64,000 nt of DNA from Fibrobacter sp. GTDB lineage: Bacteria; Fibrobacterota; Chitinivibrionia; Chitinivibrionales; Chitinispirillaceae. Where the stretch lies: assembly GCA_012519985.1 (NCBI GenBank), contig JAAYPC010000262.1, positions 23,947-87,946 of the forward strand. The letters run 5' to 3'. Below, one piece after another: positions 43,737 through 53,372 of the stretch (positions within the stretch are counted from its first letter, which is position 1; each line of letters begins with the position of its first letter). The notes under the pieces are model-generated. The model was not told where the DNA came from and searched no databases. It saw nothing but the letters and a program-made list of their open reading frames with translations. Position numbers and translations under genes: made by a program.

Positions 43737-44690
43737 ATGAACAGAACTGCTTTGGGGTTCCAATTTCTGCCTTTTCTTCTCTGCTGTACGATTCATTCTT
43801 TTCTGTATGCAGAGAAGGTTATAGTTTATGATCCTGTAAAAGGAATCATTTTTGTCGATAAAAATGAAGCTGAAAAGCAGAAAAAAAACACCAGTAGTAC
43901 TTCTGTAGCTAAAAAACAAAAAAAATCAAGTTCTGCCGATCTGCATATAGGACGTAAAAAAGATCCCCCTGAGCTCTACTTCAAATCAGGCCTGGAATAT
44001 TTCAAGAATGGTGATTATAAAAATGCGCTGAAAAACTTTTCCTATGCAGATTCGGTAGCACCCAGTCCTCAATCCATGTTATGGAAAGCCAAGACATACC
44101 GTCAAATGGGAGATTTCGACAAAATGCTTTTTATCATGCAGCAGATTATCGAAAACTTCCCAGACTCGGATGTCGCAGATGATGCACTTTTCGAACTGGC
44201 TCTGCATTACCAGAAAATCGATGATTATGAACGTGCATCTCTGCTTTACACTCGTCTAACCGAACAGTACCCCTTCGGACTTCTCTTTTCAACCGGAGAG
44301 GAGTTGCGTGAAATAGCACGGGAACAGAAAAAATTAATGCGGGCTGAACTCATCAATCTGCTTTCCATTCTTGGATTTTCGGGAGATGAATTGACTGTCA
44401 ATATTCGCAGCTTCCAAAAAAGCAATAACATGGAAATAACAGGTAGCGCGGATCAAAAAACAGTTCAGATGATTCGAACCAGACACACTGAATTTCTTCA
44501 TGAAGAGCAAAAGCAGCTTCTTGAGCAGAACAAAAGGAAAAAATCCTCTGTTATGCTTCTTGGTGCTGCTGCTGTATCCGTTTTCATACTGGGAATGCTT
44601 ATTCTTTTGCGATTAAAAATAAATACTAAGAAACAACATATAGCAGAACTCAGAAAAATCATCACAGATCTCGATTTGAGTAAATTATGA
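43737..44690 (+). CDS. Membrane TPR protein of the moxR operon
   Basis: A 317-residue protein with a signal-like N-terminus (FLPFLLCCTIHSFLY), a lysine/serine-rich linker, TPR repeats at about 80-185 (YFKSGLEYFKNGDYKNALKN), a possible peptidoglycan-binding-like segment (LTVNIRSFQKSNNMEITGS), and a C-terminal helix (VMLLGAAAVSVFILGMLILL) followed by a charged cytoplasmic tail. It replaces the usual membrane partner between moxR and DUF58 genes. It overlaps the next gene by 4 bases. Confidence 0.75.
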   Translation: MNRTALGFQFLPFLLCCTIHSFLYAEKVIVYDPVKGIIFVDKNEAEKQKKNTSSTSVAKKQKKSSSADLHIGRKKDPPELYFKSGLEYFKNGDYKNALKNFSYADSVAPSPQSMLWKAKTYRQMGDFDKMLFIMQQIIENFPDSDVADDALFELALHYQKIDDYERASLLYTRLTEQYPFGLLFSTGEELREIAREQKKLMRAELINLLSILGFSGDELTVNIRSFQKSNNMEITGSADQKTVQMIRTRHTEFLHEEQKQLLEQNKRKKSSVMLLGAAAVSVFILGMLILLRLKINTKKQHIAELRKIITDLDLSKL

Positions 44691-45568
44691 TACCCAAAGA
44701 AGTTCTTCAAAAAGTCCGTCACATAGAGATCAAGACCAAGCGCATTGTCGATTCGATAATATCAGGAGGTTACCACAGCGCTTTTAAAGGTAAAGGAATG
44801 GAATTCTCCGAAGTCAGGGGATATATCGAAGGTGATGATGTTCGCACGATCGATTGGAATGTCACAGCCCGCATGGGAGATCCTTATGTCAAAAAGCACG
44901 TAGAAGAGCGTGAACTGACAGTGATTCTCATGGTCGATGCTTCTGCATCGGGAAATTTCGGTTCAGTTAATAAATTCAAAGGCGAAACAGCGGTAGAACT
45001 CTGTGCACTGCTGGCTTTTTCTGCCATTAAAAATAATGACAGGGTGGGGCTTATCATCTTTACCTCAGATGTGGAGCTTTACATTCCTCCCAAAAAAGGG
45101 AAAAATCATGTACTGCATGTAATCAGAGAACTCCTGTTTTTCAAACCTGCGCAATCAGGAACCAATATAACAGAGGCACTAAAATTCCTTAACCGAGTGC
45201 AAACTAAAAAAGCGGTGACATTTCTGGTTTCCGATTTTTTTGCATCTCCATTTGATGCAGCCTTGAGAATAGCTGCAAAACGACACGATTTGATAGCAAT
45301 CACCGTAAACGATCCCAGAGAGATGACTTTTCCGGATTCCGGACTGATAGAGCTTGAAGATGCTGAAACTGGTGCAACAATTCTGGTGGATTCGGGAAGT
45401 AAACAATTCAGAATGTTTTATGAGCAGGAAATGCAGAAAAAGCATAGCTACATCAGTAACCTCTTTAAAATTTCTGGCATTGATGAGATCCGTATTTCCA
45501 CAGAAACCGGATATGTAGACCCTCTGGTTCACTTTTTCAAAAAGCGTGAAAGAATGCTGCGGAGATAA
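44687..45568 (+). CDS. DUF58-domain (VWA-like) protein
   Basis: A 293-residue soluble protein. The DUF58 core is GMEFSEVRGYIEGDDVRTID followed by WNVTARM, with a MIDAS-like DASASG. DUF58 proteins are the standard partners of MoxR ATPases. The ATGA overlap with the preceding TPR gene and the 3-base gap to the next show one operon. Confidence 0.92.
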   Translation: MIPKEVLQKVRHIEIKTKRIVDSIISGGYHSAFKGKGMEFSEVRGYIEGDDVRTIDWNVTARMGDPYVKKHVEERELTVILMVDASASGNFGSVNKFKGETAVELCALLAFSAIKNNDRVGLIIFTSDVELYIPPKKGKNHVLHVIRELLFFKPAQSGTNITEALKFLNRVQTKKAVTFLVSDFFASPFDAALRIAAKRHDLIAITVNDPREMTFPDSGLIELEDAETGATILVDSGSKQFRMFYEQEMQKKHSYISNLFKISGIDEIRISTETGYVDPLVHFFKKRERMLRR

Positions 45569-45571
45569 ATA

Positions 45572-46768
45572 ATGAGCCTTACTATTAATGATAAAGAACT
45601 TGATTCCCAGATCGAAAGTGTATTACCAGAAATAACCAGTATCCGCAGGATAATACACCAGAATCCCGAACTCTCAGGCTCTGAAAAGGAAACAGCCCGG
45701 CTGGTTTATGACAATCTCAGAAAAATTGGCCTGAAACCTTCCTTTCATCTTGACAAAACCGCCGTTACTGCATCATTAAATAATGGCCGGGGTAAAACGA
45801 TTGTGCTTCGGGCTGATATGGACGCACTGCCAATAGAGGAGCAGACCGGCTTATCTTTTACTTCAAAGAAAAAAGGGGTTATGCACGCCTGCGGGCACGA
45901 TTTACATACATCAGTCCTTCTGGGGGCAGCTTCAGTACTTAACAAGATCAAAAACAGATGGAAAGGCAATATACTTTTTCTATTCCAGCCATCGGAAGAA
46001 GTTGAACCTGGTGGAGCTTACCTGCTCATTAAAGGCGGCGTTTTTCCCAAAAAGGCAGATGCGGTCTTTGGCTTACACGTCTCCACAGATCATCCTTATG
46101 ATATCATCGGAGTCAAGGAAGGGTTAGATTATGCCGGAGTCACCACCTTTGACATAATAGTCAAAGGTAAAAGCGGTCATGGGGGAACACCTGAGAAAAC
46201 GATAGATCCGGTAGTCTGCTCTGCAGCAATAATATCCCAATTACAGACTCTGATCAGCCGGGAAGTTTCCAGATTTACTCCTGCTACTCTTACCATCGGA
46301 TCTTTACACGCAGGAAGCATCAGGAACATAATTCCAGATCAGGCAGTTATGCATGGTACTTTGCGCACACACTCCAAAGATTGTATGAATATGATGGTAA
46401 AGCGAATAGAAGACATGGTTGTTTCAACCGCCAGATCTTTCAGGGCAACTGCGGAAGTTTCCTTTAACCGCTCTTACCCGCCTGGCTACAACAATCCGGA
46501 TCTGCTGAATCAGTTTTCAAATGAATTTAAGGCACTTGCGGGTCAGGGTTCCTTAGTGCAAAGAACAAACCCTTCAATGTATGCAGAAGACTTCTCATAT
46601 TATCAGGAACTTGTTCCCGGAATCTTTGTGCATCTGGGTGTCAATGACCGGAAGAAAAGCTCAGCGATGTTCGGTATCCATTCCTCCAAATTTAATCCGG
46701 ACGAAAGAGCAATTAAAACCGGAATCGCTGCACATATCGCTTTCGCTCTGAAAATCCTGGCCCCTTAA
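45572..46768 (+). CDS. M20 family amidohydrolase (hippurate hydrolase/IAA-amino acid hydrolase type)
   Basis: A 398-residue metal-dependent enzyme of the M20D subgroup. Metal motifs are HACGHDLHTS, FLFQPSEEVEPGGA and YAEDFSYYQE; the lid domain begins at IVKGKSGHGGTPEKTIDP. Family members cleave N-acyl amino acids or related amides. Its place as last gene of the moxR operon, 3 bases after DUF58, is unusual and may be incidental. Confidence 0.9.
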   Translation: MSLTINDKELDSQIESVLPEITSIRRIIHQNPELSGSEKETARLVYDNLRKIGLKPSFHLDKTAVTASLNNGRGKTIVLRADMDALPIEEQTGLSFTSKKKGVMHACGHDLHTSVLLGAASVLNKIKNRWKGNILFLFQPSEEVEPGGAYLLIKGGVFPKKADAVFGLHVSTDHPYDIIGVKEGLDYAGVTTFDIIVKGKSGHGGTPEKTIDPVVCSAAIISQLQTLISREVSRFTPATLTIGSLHAGSIRNIIPDQAVMHGTLRTHSKDCMNMMVKRIEDMVVSTARSFRATAEVSFNRSYPPGYNNPDLLNQFSNEFKALAGQGSLVQRTNPSMYAEDFSYYQELVPGIFVHLGVNDRKKSSAMFGIHSSKFNPDERAIKTGIAAHIAFALKILAP

Positions 46769-46815
46769 GAGACCACTCTCTCAGGATAGCCCCTATGGAG
46801 CATCATTAAAATTGA

Positions 46816-47283
46816 TTATTCAATATATTTATTTTCACTTTTGATAATGATATCCATAAACTGCTCGGCAGAGTTGGCATTCATCAACTTTTTTCTGACA
46901 TCCTCATAAGACATGATGCGCGAGAGAGATGAGAGTATATGAGTGTGTTCCGCTGAAGTGTTCATCGGGGAGATCATCATAAAAAGCAGATGAACCGGTT
47001 GTTCATCGATGGCATTGAACTCAATGCCATTTTTATGGCGGGCTGCAACCATATAAAGACGATCTATGCCGGAAATTCTGGCATGTGGTATGGCAATTCC
47101 ATAGCCAATTCCTGTTGACATGTCGTTCTCACGTTCCAGAATTTTCTGTGATATGTCATCCCCATCCTGCAACCCGTGCAATGAAGCCATAAAACGGGCC
47201 ATCTGTGTGAGCACATCCCGTTTATCGACACTGTTAAGGTCAATGAGAATGGCGTTTTTCTGAAGAAGATCCTGAACTTTCAC
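46816..47283 (-). CDS. PTS EIIA domain protein (EIIA-Ntr/fructose type)
   Basis: About 155 residues from the GTG at 47283, which has AAGGA 6 bases upstream; a TTG at 47289 lacks spacing. It is a single PTS_EIIA_2 domain with the phospho-His in YGIAIPHARISGID and LLFMMISPMNTSAEHTHILS. It would receive phosphate from HPr. Stand-alone members often have regulatory (nitrogen, potassium) roles. With ptsI at the left edge, it is the second PTS part in the window; no EIIB/C is seen. Confidence 0.9.
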   Translation of the reverse strand: MKVQDLLQKNAILIDLNSVDKRDVLTQMARFMASLHGLQDGDDISQKILERENDMSTGIGYGIAIPHARISGIDRLYMVAARHKNGIEFNAIDEQPVHLLFMMISPMNTSAEHTHILSSLSRIMSYEDVRKKLMNANSAEQFMDIIIKSENKYIE

Positions 47284-47423
47284 GTACAATCCTTTGCTTT
47301 TTAGGTATAACTATCAAAAAGACCCTGAAATCTTTTAAAATCCCGTTTTTCAGTGAACTTCCAGAGTCAGCAATTCATCCAGTGATTATTCATCAGAGAA
47401 AGGGCTATAGAAGCATTATACCA

Positions 47424-47666
47424 TTAAGTATTGGAATCTCTACGAAAAATCGTATTTTTTTTTCTGCGCTGTGTTGCAACTAATACTCGTCCTACAATAT
47501 AAATTACAAAACCAGCTATAGTCACACCAAAGGCTAATTGCGGTACAAAATTACCCATAAAACGAGTCTGCATATAAACCAGCAGTCCTCCAAGAGCGAC
47601 CACAAACCCGATAACCATCACATAGATGCTGTGAGAAAGAAGATACTCATATACTTTTTTGAACAT
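47424..47666 (-). CDS. Small membrane protein, unknown function
   Basis: An 80-residue protein with two hydrophobic segments (YVMVIGFVVALGGLLVYM and LAFGVTIAGFVIYIVGRVLV) and a basic C-terminal tail. A GGGGGCG ribosome site precedes the ATG. No family recognised. Confidence 0.6.
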   Translation of the reverse strand: MFKKVYEYLLSHSIYVMVIGFVVALGGLLVYMQTRFMGNFVPQLAFGVTIAGFVIYIVGRVLVATQRRKKNTIFRRDSNT

Positions 47667-47944
47667 AAGCGTAACGCCCCCTGTTTAAAGGTAATATAAA
47701 ATGATTTCTGTCTGAGTGTTTTTCAAGTGGGACACCGAGGACGTTTTTAAAAAAATTGGCCATTCTTCCTTATAAAAACTTGACAACACCTTTTTTGAAT
47801 TGATCATTTTATTTAGCCCTATGGGTCTATTTGGATCCCTGAAGGGGTATTTCCAGGTTTTTCCTGAAACCATAGTCTTAGTATTCATTTATCACAAGAA
47901 TCGATACTATGGGAGGAGTTCACGGAGAAATCCTTCACTTATCA

Positions 47945-48979
47945 TCACTTTGTCGAGGTACTGCCACCTGTTTTTCTGCTACTGCCGTTTATAATTTTGA
48001 AAACCATAAACTGACTCGCACAATGCAGTCCTGAGTAGTCTTTACCTGCCTCAATGTATCTGCCATGCAAAGTATAGCAGATTTTTTGCGGTGATATGGA
48101 TTTATTAAAAGTTTTTTTATTTGACAGGATAATTTCTGCACCGGTATTGGAAAAGAAGCATACAGATTTTCCATCTCTATTCCTGATCCGGTCTTTTTTT
48201 AAGCTGAAAATAGCCATTTCTCTCTCTTCTCCTGCCACGTAAATTGTGCCATCGGTCTCATTGCAGGTAATTCCTTCAGGCTGGTTCATATCAATTTTTA
48301 TTTCTGATAAAACTCTTCCAGTAGAATCCATTCCGACTATTTTCTTTCCTATCTCATTGATTATTAATATATTACCATCTGCCAGAGCATAGATTCCTGC
48401 AGCATCTCCTTCCAGACCGTCCCAGGAAAATGATAAAACCTCCTGATAATCTACTGGTTTCCCTGAGTTATCAAAGAAGAGTCGAAAAAGGGCAGAAGGA
48501 TTCTTTTCCTTCACCGCGAAGCCGGATTTTCTGGATGGTACATATGTAACATCTTCGATACCGGAATTAAAATTGTCTTCTAAAATGTATAATACCTGGC
48601 AATCTTCCTTATTTATCGAACCGCTACGGGATTGAGGTAAATTTATCCGGATCACATTCCCTTTTCTTTCTTCGCACACCAGAAAATAGCTGTCTGCCTG
48701 AAAAGCAATTCCCTCCACATCATTAAAGCCGTTGAGCTTAATGCTGTTCACGAGTTGCCCCGAGGTTGTCACCTCATGAATATTACAAGTATTGTTATCT
48801 ACAACCAGTAAGGTACCATTATTAGGGTCAAAAGCTACACCCGAGATATTCGAATCGTCAGTCTGAACCTCTTTTTTTGAGATCATTTCATAATCATCAA
48901 GGATTTCTGCAATAGAATGGGCATTCGAAAGAGATGTTAAAAACAGCAGTGTAACAAGAGGATTTTTCAAGGAATACAT
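47945..48979 (-). CDS. SdiA-regulated-type beta-propeller protein
   Basis: A 344-residue secreted protein with a short signal peptide (LVTLLFLTSLSNAHS). Repeated beta-strand motifs (NISGVAFDPNNGTLLVVDNN, GFNDVEGIAFQADSYFLVCE, QPEGITCNETDGTIYVAGE) match the SdiA-regulated/YjiK propeller family. Function in the family is poorly known. No operon partner. Confidence 0.75.
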   Translation of the reverse strand: MYSLKNPLVTLLFLTSLSNAHSIAEILDDYEMISKKEVQTDDSNISGVAFDPNNGTLLVVDNNTCNIHEVTTSGQLVNSIKLNGFNDVEGIAFQADSYFLVCEERKGNVIRINLPQSRSGSINKEDCQVLYILEDNFNSGIEDVTYVPSRKSGFAVKEKNPSALFRLFFDNSGKPVDYQEVLSFSWDGLEGDAAGIYALADGNILIINEIGKKIVGMDSTGRVLSEIKIDMNQPEGITCNETDGTIYVAGEEREMAIFSLKKDRIRNRDGKSVCFFSNTGAEIILSNKKTFNKSISPQKICYTLHGRYIEAGKDYSGLHCASQFMVFKIINGSSRKTGGSTSTK

Positions 48980-49276
48980 CGCTTAAACCAACCAAATAGG
49001 GTCATAGTAATTTGGGGATGTGTTATGTAATCTAATTGGTCCAGAGTTTTTAATCAAGTGGCAATCGATGATCCAGATAATAGAGAATAAAGGTCGAAGC
49101 ATTAATTTTACCTAAATATCCTATGAGACAGTCAAAACAGTTATCTGAGTTTATTTTATTGTTTTTTTAATCAATTTAAGATATATTCAGGGTGCTTGGA
49201 CCAAATGTAAAGGCTTACTCAAATTTGAAAGGCAACATTTTTTAATCTTAATACATTTTAACGTCTGGAGTTTTCC

Positions 49277-49429
49277 ATGCAAAAAATAAAATTTGCGGCT
49301 GTTTTTCTTCTACCAATTTATTTTCTGCTAGCAGGATGTGATTCTCCTGTAGAGCTTTACTTTTCTCTGATGTCTCCACATGCCAGGCAGTTCTTGTCAA
49401 CAGAACCTGAACCGGTGTTAGCAACCTAA
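49277..49429 (+). CDS. Small putative lipoprotein
   Basis: A 50-residue frame with GGAG 8 bases before the ATG. Residues 1-21 are a lipoprotein signal ending in the lipobox LLAGC, followed by about 29 residues rich in Ser and Pro. The second half overlaps a segment repeated at 51149, so the coding status of the tail is doubtful. Confidence 0.45.
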   Translation: MQKIKFAAVFLLPIYFLLAGCDSPVELYFSLMSPHARQFLSTEPEPVLAT

Positions 49430-49540
49430 TTTCTATTTCACTGCGCTCTTATCTTTTGACAGATTTCTCAATCATTATTATATTGATAAATACATTTTGG
49501 ACTTTACTAATAAATTTCATTTTGCATAAACCCGGCTCAA
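49345..49540 (+). repeat. Duplicated segment, left copy
   Basis: Shares many blocks with 51149-51335, including CTGTAGAGCTTTAC, CTCTGATGTCTC, TCTTGTCAACAGAACCTGAA and ATTTTGCAT-AACCCGG. The two copies bracket the band-7 gene in direct orientation. Confidence 0.7.
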
Positions 49541-50064
49541 TCTTTACGGTAAATAGACATGTCATCAAATTGTGGATAGCGGGGAAGTTTTTACAGATAA
49601 AGATAAGGATTGGGCGAATTTGGAACTATTCTTCTCTGCAACACACAAGTTAAAATTACAATAAAAAGTGAAACGATAGAAGCATCAACCTGTTACATTG
49701 AGTTTGGTATAATATTCATGGAATTGAGCGATTACCAAAACGGACGATTTAGGTCTATTTTCCTCTGCCTTGCTTTTTTTTGGTTGGGGTACTTATTTTA
49801 TCATTTACCTGATTTGGACTTTTTCATTTTAGTGTGACTCGCCATAAGATGTCTCCCACTTTAGAGGATGCATCGTTTTGTCTACTCTTCGCAGTGATTT
49901 GCAAGCACCTTACACTAACAAATGAATATCGAAATCATACAACTAGGCGGGTTTTCAGTTTTTTTTGATTAAGACCCGCAAAAGAACAACAGCTTCAGGA
50001 TGAGAAAGGCTTTTTTGTGAATATTTTTAAAGAAACAAGAAAAACTACTTATTGTGAGTGAAAC
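49541..50064. other. Intergenic region before the band-7 gene
   Basis: AT-rich. Short open frames (such as 49610-49837) have no ribosome site or protein-like pattern. Nothing else identified. Confidence 0.5.
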
Positions 50065-50970
50065 ATGAAACCTACACCAGATGAACGAATCGATTTATTT
50101 CTCAAAAAAAAGGGGCGACGAGGTATGTCTGAGCATGATGTTTATGGAGTGAAAAATATTATTAAAAATGAACCGGCATGGTTATTTATAGTGCTTGGGT
50201 TATTACTGGTGATATTGGTGTTTTTCCGACCATGGGTACAGATTGGAGCCGGTGAAAGAGGTGTTTTGCTCAATTTCGGTGCGGTACAGGAAAGAGTGTT
50301 GGATGAAGGGTTGCACTTTAGAATACCAGTCATGCAGCAGGTCGTTCCTGTTGATGTAAAGGTTCAGAAAGCTATTACAGGTGCGGCCGCTTCTTCATCA
50401 GACCTCCAAGAAGTAAGTTCCGAAGTGGCGCTAAATTACCATATAATTCCTGACAAGTCCAATATTGTATATCAGACTATCGGAAAAGATTTCAAAGACA
50501 GAATAATTGACCCTGCGATTCAAGAGGTTGTTAAAGCTGTCACTGCACTTTATACAGCCGAAGAACTCATTACCAAAAGGCCTTTGGTTAGTGCTTCCAT
50601 GAGAGAGCATCTCTCTGAAAGATTGTTGAAATATCATATAGCCGTTGATGCGTTTTCTATTGTTGGTTTCAGCTTTTCTAAAATCTTTATGGATGCCATT
50701 GAATCGAAACAGACCGCAGAGCAACTTGCTCTAAAAGCCAAAAGAGATCTGGAACGAGTTAAAATTGAAGCAGAACAGAAAATTACTATCGCTTCAGCCG
50801 AAGCCGAAGCGCTCAGAAAACAAAGAGACATCATCTCCAGGGATCTCATAGAGTTAAGAAAAGTCGAAGCCAATTTAAAAGCTATTGAGAAGTGGAATGG
50901 AATAATGCCACAGGTAGCAGGAAATGGTGCCATGCCTTTTATTGGAGTTGGTGATCTTAATAAACAGTGA
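50065..50970 (+). CDS. Band 7/prohibitin (SPFH) family membrane protein
   Basis: A 301-residue protein with one membrane helix near the N-terminus (WLFIVLGLLLVILVFFRPW), an SPFH domain starting at GAGERGVLLNFGAVQERV, then a long alanine/glutamate-rich coiled coil (EAEQKITIASAEAEALRKQR) and a short tail. Prohibitin-like proteins form membrane rings and often act with proteases such as FtsH. No partner gene is adjacent. It is bracketed by related ~190-bp segments. Confidence 0.9.
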   Translation: MKPTPDERIDLFLKKKGRRGMSEHDVYGVKNIIKNEPAWLFIVLGLLLVILVFFRPWVQIGAGERGVLLNFGAVQERVLDEGLHFRIPVMQQVVPVDVKVQKAITGAAASSSDLQEVSSEVALNYHIIPDKSNIVYQTIGKDFKDRIIDPAIQEVVKAVTALYTAEELITKRPLVSASMREHLSERLLKYHIAVDAFSIVGFSFSKIFMDAIESKQTAEQLALKAKRDLERVKIEAEQKITIASAEAEALRKQRDIISRDLIELRKVEANLKAIEKWNGIMPQVAGNGAMPFIGVGDLNKQ

Positions 50971-51665
50971 GAAGAACCAATTGCAATAGTCTGATCATTC
51001 TTTATGCTTTTGATAAAAAGATGATTATTGACTTTTCCGATTACCTTAAATATTAATGGTTACGATACAGTATATGTAAAGCTCAAGGGTTACTTTCCGG
51101 GCTTTTGCACAATCCAGTTTACCAGCTTTAATGGTTTCCGTGCCTCTCTCCTGTAGAGCTTTACATTGCTCTGATGTCTCAGTGATCCTGGCAGCTCTTG
51201 TCAACAGAACCTGAACCGGAGTCTGCAATCATATTTCCTGCATCCTTTCTTTTAACAGATTCCCGCGTTATTCATTGCTATATCTACAAATAAGCTTCGA
51301 CTTTATAAATAACATTTTGCATTAACCCGGATCACTATCAGAAACAGTTTAAAGAATCTCGATTTAAAAGAAAAGCTTTATTTGACTGCGGGCTTATTTC
51401 ATGAAATAATTATAAGGGTTATGGCGTATGCGGTAGCTGCTGCAACCACTGACAAATTAATTATTATGAAAGGAGAAGCGGTTATGTAGTATATTAAAAA
51501 CTTGAGAATTGCTGTTGATGTTTCGAAATTGAATATTAATCCGAATCAGCCGGTTTTAATGTTTCCATTTAGATTGCTGCAGTTTTTTCCTGTCTTACTA
51601 TTTTGAACCCTTACACTAAACCTAACAGGATTTCAAATCTTTAAATCTGAAAAGAGGAATTTAAG
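50971..51665. other. Gap with duplicated segment and possible tiny ORF
   Basis: Holds the right copy of the duplicated segment (51149-51335) and a 22-codon frame at 51421-51489. A minus-strand frame (51046-51228) runs through the repeat but has no recognisable family. No other gene seen. Confidence 0.5.
51149..51335 (+). repeat. Duplicated segment, right copy
   Basis: Direct-orientation relative of 49345-49540, with shared blocks of up to about 20 bases separated by diverged stretches. The lipoprotein start present upstream of the left copy is not present here. Confidence 0.7.
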
Positions 51666-53147
51666 TTGAATATTTTGCTGATCTATCTGGAAGTACCACC
51701 CACTTTCTGGAGTTTTAAACACGCGCTGAAATTCGTTAACAAAAAAGCGGCTCTTCCTCCGCTAGGTCTTCTGACTGTCTCCAATCTGCTGCCTTCAAAC
51801 TGGCAAAAACGTTTGATTGATCTGAATATCTCAAAACTAAAGGACTCGGACATAGAGTGGGCTGATTATGTATTTATAAGCGGCATGATTGTTCAGAAGG
51901 CGTCTGCGATCGAAACCATTTCCAGAGTTAAAAAGTGGAACAAGTTTATTGTTGCTGGCGGCCCTCTTTTTACCACCGGATACAGTGAATTTGAAGAAGT
52001 AGACTGCTTTGTGCTCAATGAGGGTGAAATTACAATCCCGATGTTTCTTGAGGATCTGCAAAAAGGAACTCTTCAACGCATTTATACTTCGAAGGAAAAG
52101 CCAGATATTACCAAAACACCGGCGCCTGACTGGTCTTTAATAAGAATGAAAGATTATGCATCAATGGCCTTACAGATCTCCAGGGGATGTCCATTTAATT
52201 GTGAGTTCTGTGATATTGTGATTATAAACGGTCGAATTCCGCGGGTGAAAACGCCCCAGCAGGTTATTGCGGAATTTGATGCACTTTACGATGCAGGATG
52301 GCGAGGATCACTGTTTGTTGTTGATGATAATTTCATTGGAAATAAAGCAAAAGTAACAGAGATTCTGAAAGAAATTGGTGCCTGGATGAAGAAGAAAAAA
52401 CGGCCATTTGTCCTTTACACCGAAGCGTCAATCAATCTGGCTGATGATCCTGAAATCATGCACCTTATGCGTGAAGCAAACTTCAACTGCGTATTCGTGG
52501 GTATAGAGACACCTGAAGAAGAAGGGCTTCAATCATGTGGAAAGGTTCAGAACACAAATAAAAATCTTCAAGAAAAAGTAAAAATCCTGCAAAATAACGG
52601 CTTTGAGGTTCAGGCCGGCTTTATCGTGGGATTCGATACCGATACAGTAAAAACATTTGATAATATGATCCGGTTCATTCAATCAAGCGGGATCGTAACT
52701 GCTATGGTAGGCCTGCTCAATGCCCTGCCAGAAACACAGCTTTTTCAAAGACTTCAAAGTACCGGAAGAATTCTGAAAAAACCAAGTAATGGCAATAATA
52801 CTGACTTTACGATTAATTTTATTCCGAAAATGGATGTTGACACCCTGATTCTGGGGTATAAACGCGTGCTCAATTCAATCTTCAGTCCCAAAAACTATTA
52901 TTCCAGAATTAAAACCCATTTGAAAGAATACCGTCAGACCTCAAAGGCTCCCCCGCTTCCCATTTCTTTGCAGCTAAGAGCCCTTACAAAAGCTGTCTGG
53001 AAACTGGGTATTCGGGAAAAAGGACAGCGCCATTTCTGGAAACTCTTTATCTGGACCACAATTTGTCGTCCGAAAATGCTTCCAAATGCAATAACGCTGT
53101 CAATTTATGGTTTTCATTATCGTCGTGTATTGATGAGCCAGGTATAG
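51666..53147 (+). CDS. B12-binding-domain radical SAM protein (DUF4070 type)
   Basis: A 493-residue protein starting at TTG (51666), supported by GAGGAA upstream. A cobalamin-binding-like domain (about 1-140) precedes the radical SAM core with the cluster motif SRGCPFNCEFCDIVIINGR. After the core (to about 370) a C-terminal DUF4070-like region follows (ILGYKRVLNSIFSPKNYYSR). Members include hopanoid/bacteriochlorophyll methylases and many of unknown substrate. No pathway partner is adjacent. Confidence 0.88.
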   Translation: MNILLIYLEVPPTFWSFKHALKFVNKKAALPPLGLLTVSNLLPSNWQKRLIDLNISKLKDSDIEWADYVFISGMIVQKASAIETISRVKKWNKFIVAGGPLFTTGYSEFEEVDCFVLNEGEITIPMFLEDLQKGTLQRIYTSKEKPDITKTPAPDWSLIRMKDYASMALQISRGCPFNCEFCDIVIINGRIPRVKTPQQVIAEFDALYDAGWRGSLFVVDDNFIGNKAKVTEILKEIGAWMKKKKRPFVLYTEASINLADDPEIMHLMREANFNCVFVGIETPEEEGLQSCGKVQNTNKNLQEKVKILQNNGFEVQAGFIVGFDTDTVKTFDNMIRFIQSSGIVTAMVGLLNALPETQLFQRLQSTGRILKKPSNGNNTDFTINFIPKMDVDTLILGYKRVLNSIFSPKNYYSRIKTHLKEYRQTSKAPPLPISLQLRALTKAVWKLGIREKGQRHFWKLFIWTTICRPKMLPNAITLSIYGFHYRRVLMSQV

Positions 53148-53183
53148 CTTACGTTTCGGGAATAACCGCTATAAAATGTCTAA

Positions 53184-53203
53184 ATCCTCCCGAGAGGGAG
53201 GAT
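53184..53203 (+). terminator. Terminator-like hairpin after the B12 radical SAM gene
   Basis: ATCCTCCC pairs with GGGAGGAT around a GAGA tetraloop, about 40 bases past the stop. No T-run follows. Confidence 0.6.
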
Positions 53204-53372
53204 CATTGCCAATTAGCGAGTTCCCTGGTCAGAAATTGAAATGTTTGGAGCCTAAAAGAGGATGCTTAGTGAAATTTCCCCGCTGGAAGCGAGCTACCGC
53301 ATCTGTCGATAGCTGCAACCTCCCGTTCTAAACAAAAGTTTTTTTCTAAAATAAAAACTCGCAAGTTCACCT

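Noticed and set aside
49610..49837. A 75-residue open frame before the band-7 gene
   Set aside because: No ribosome site, hydrophobic low-complexity tail, no domain-like pattern.
51046..51228. A minus-strand 60-residue frame in the duplicated segment
   Set aside because: The relative at 49345 also reads openly on this strand but lacks a matching start and no family was recognised; kept as a repeat rather than a gene.
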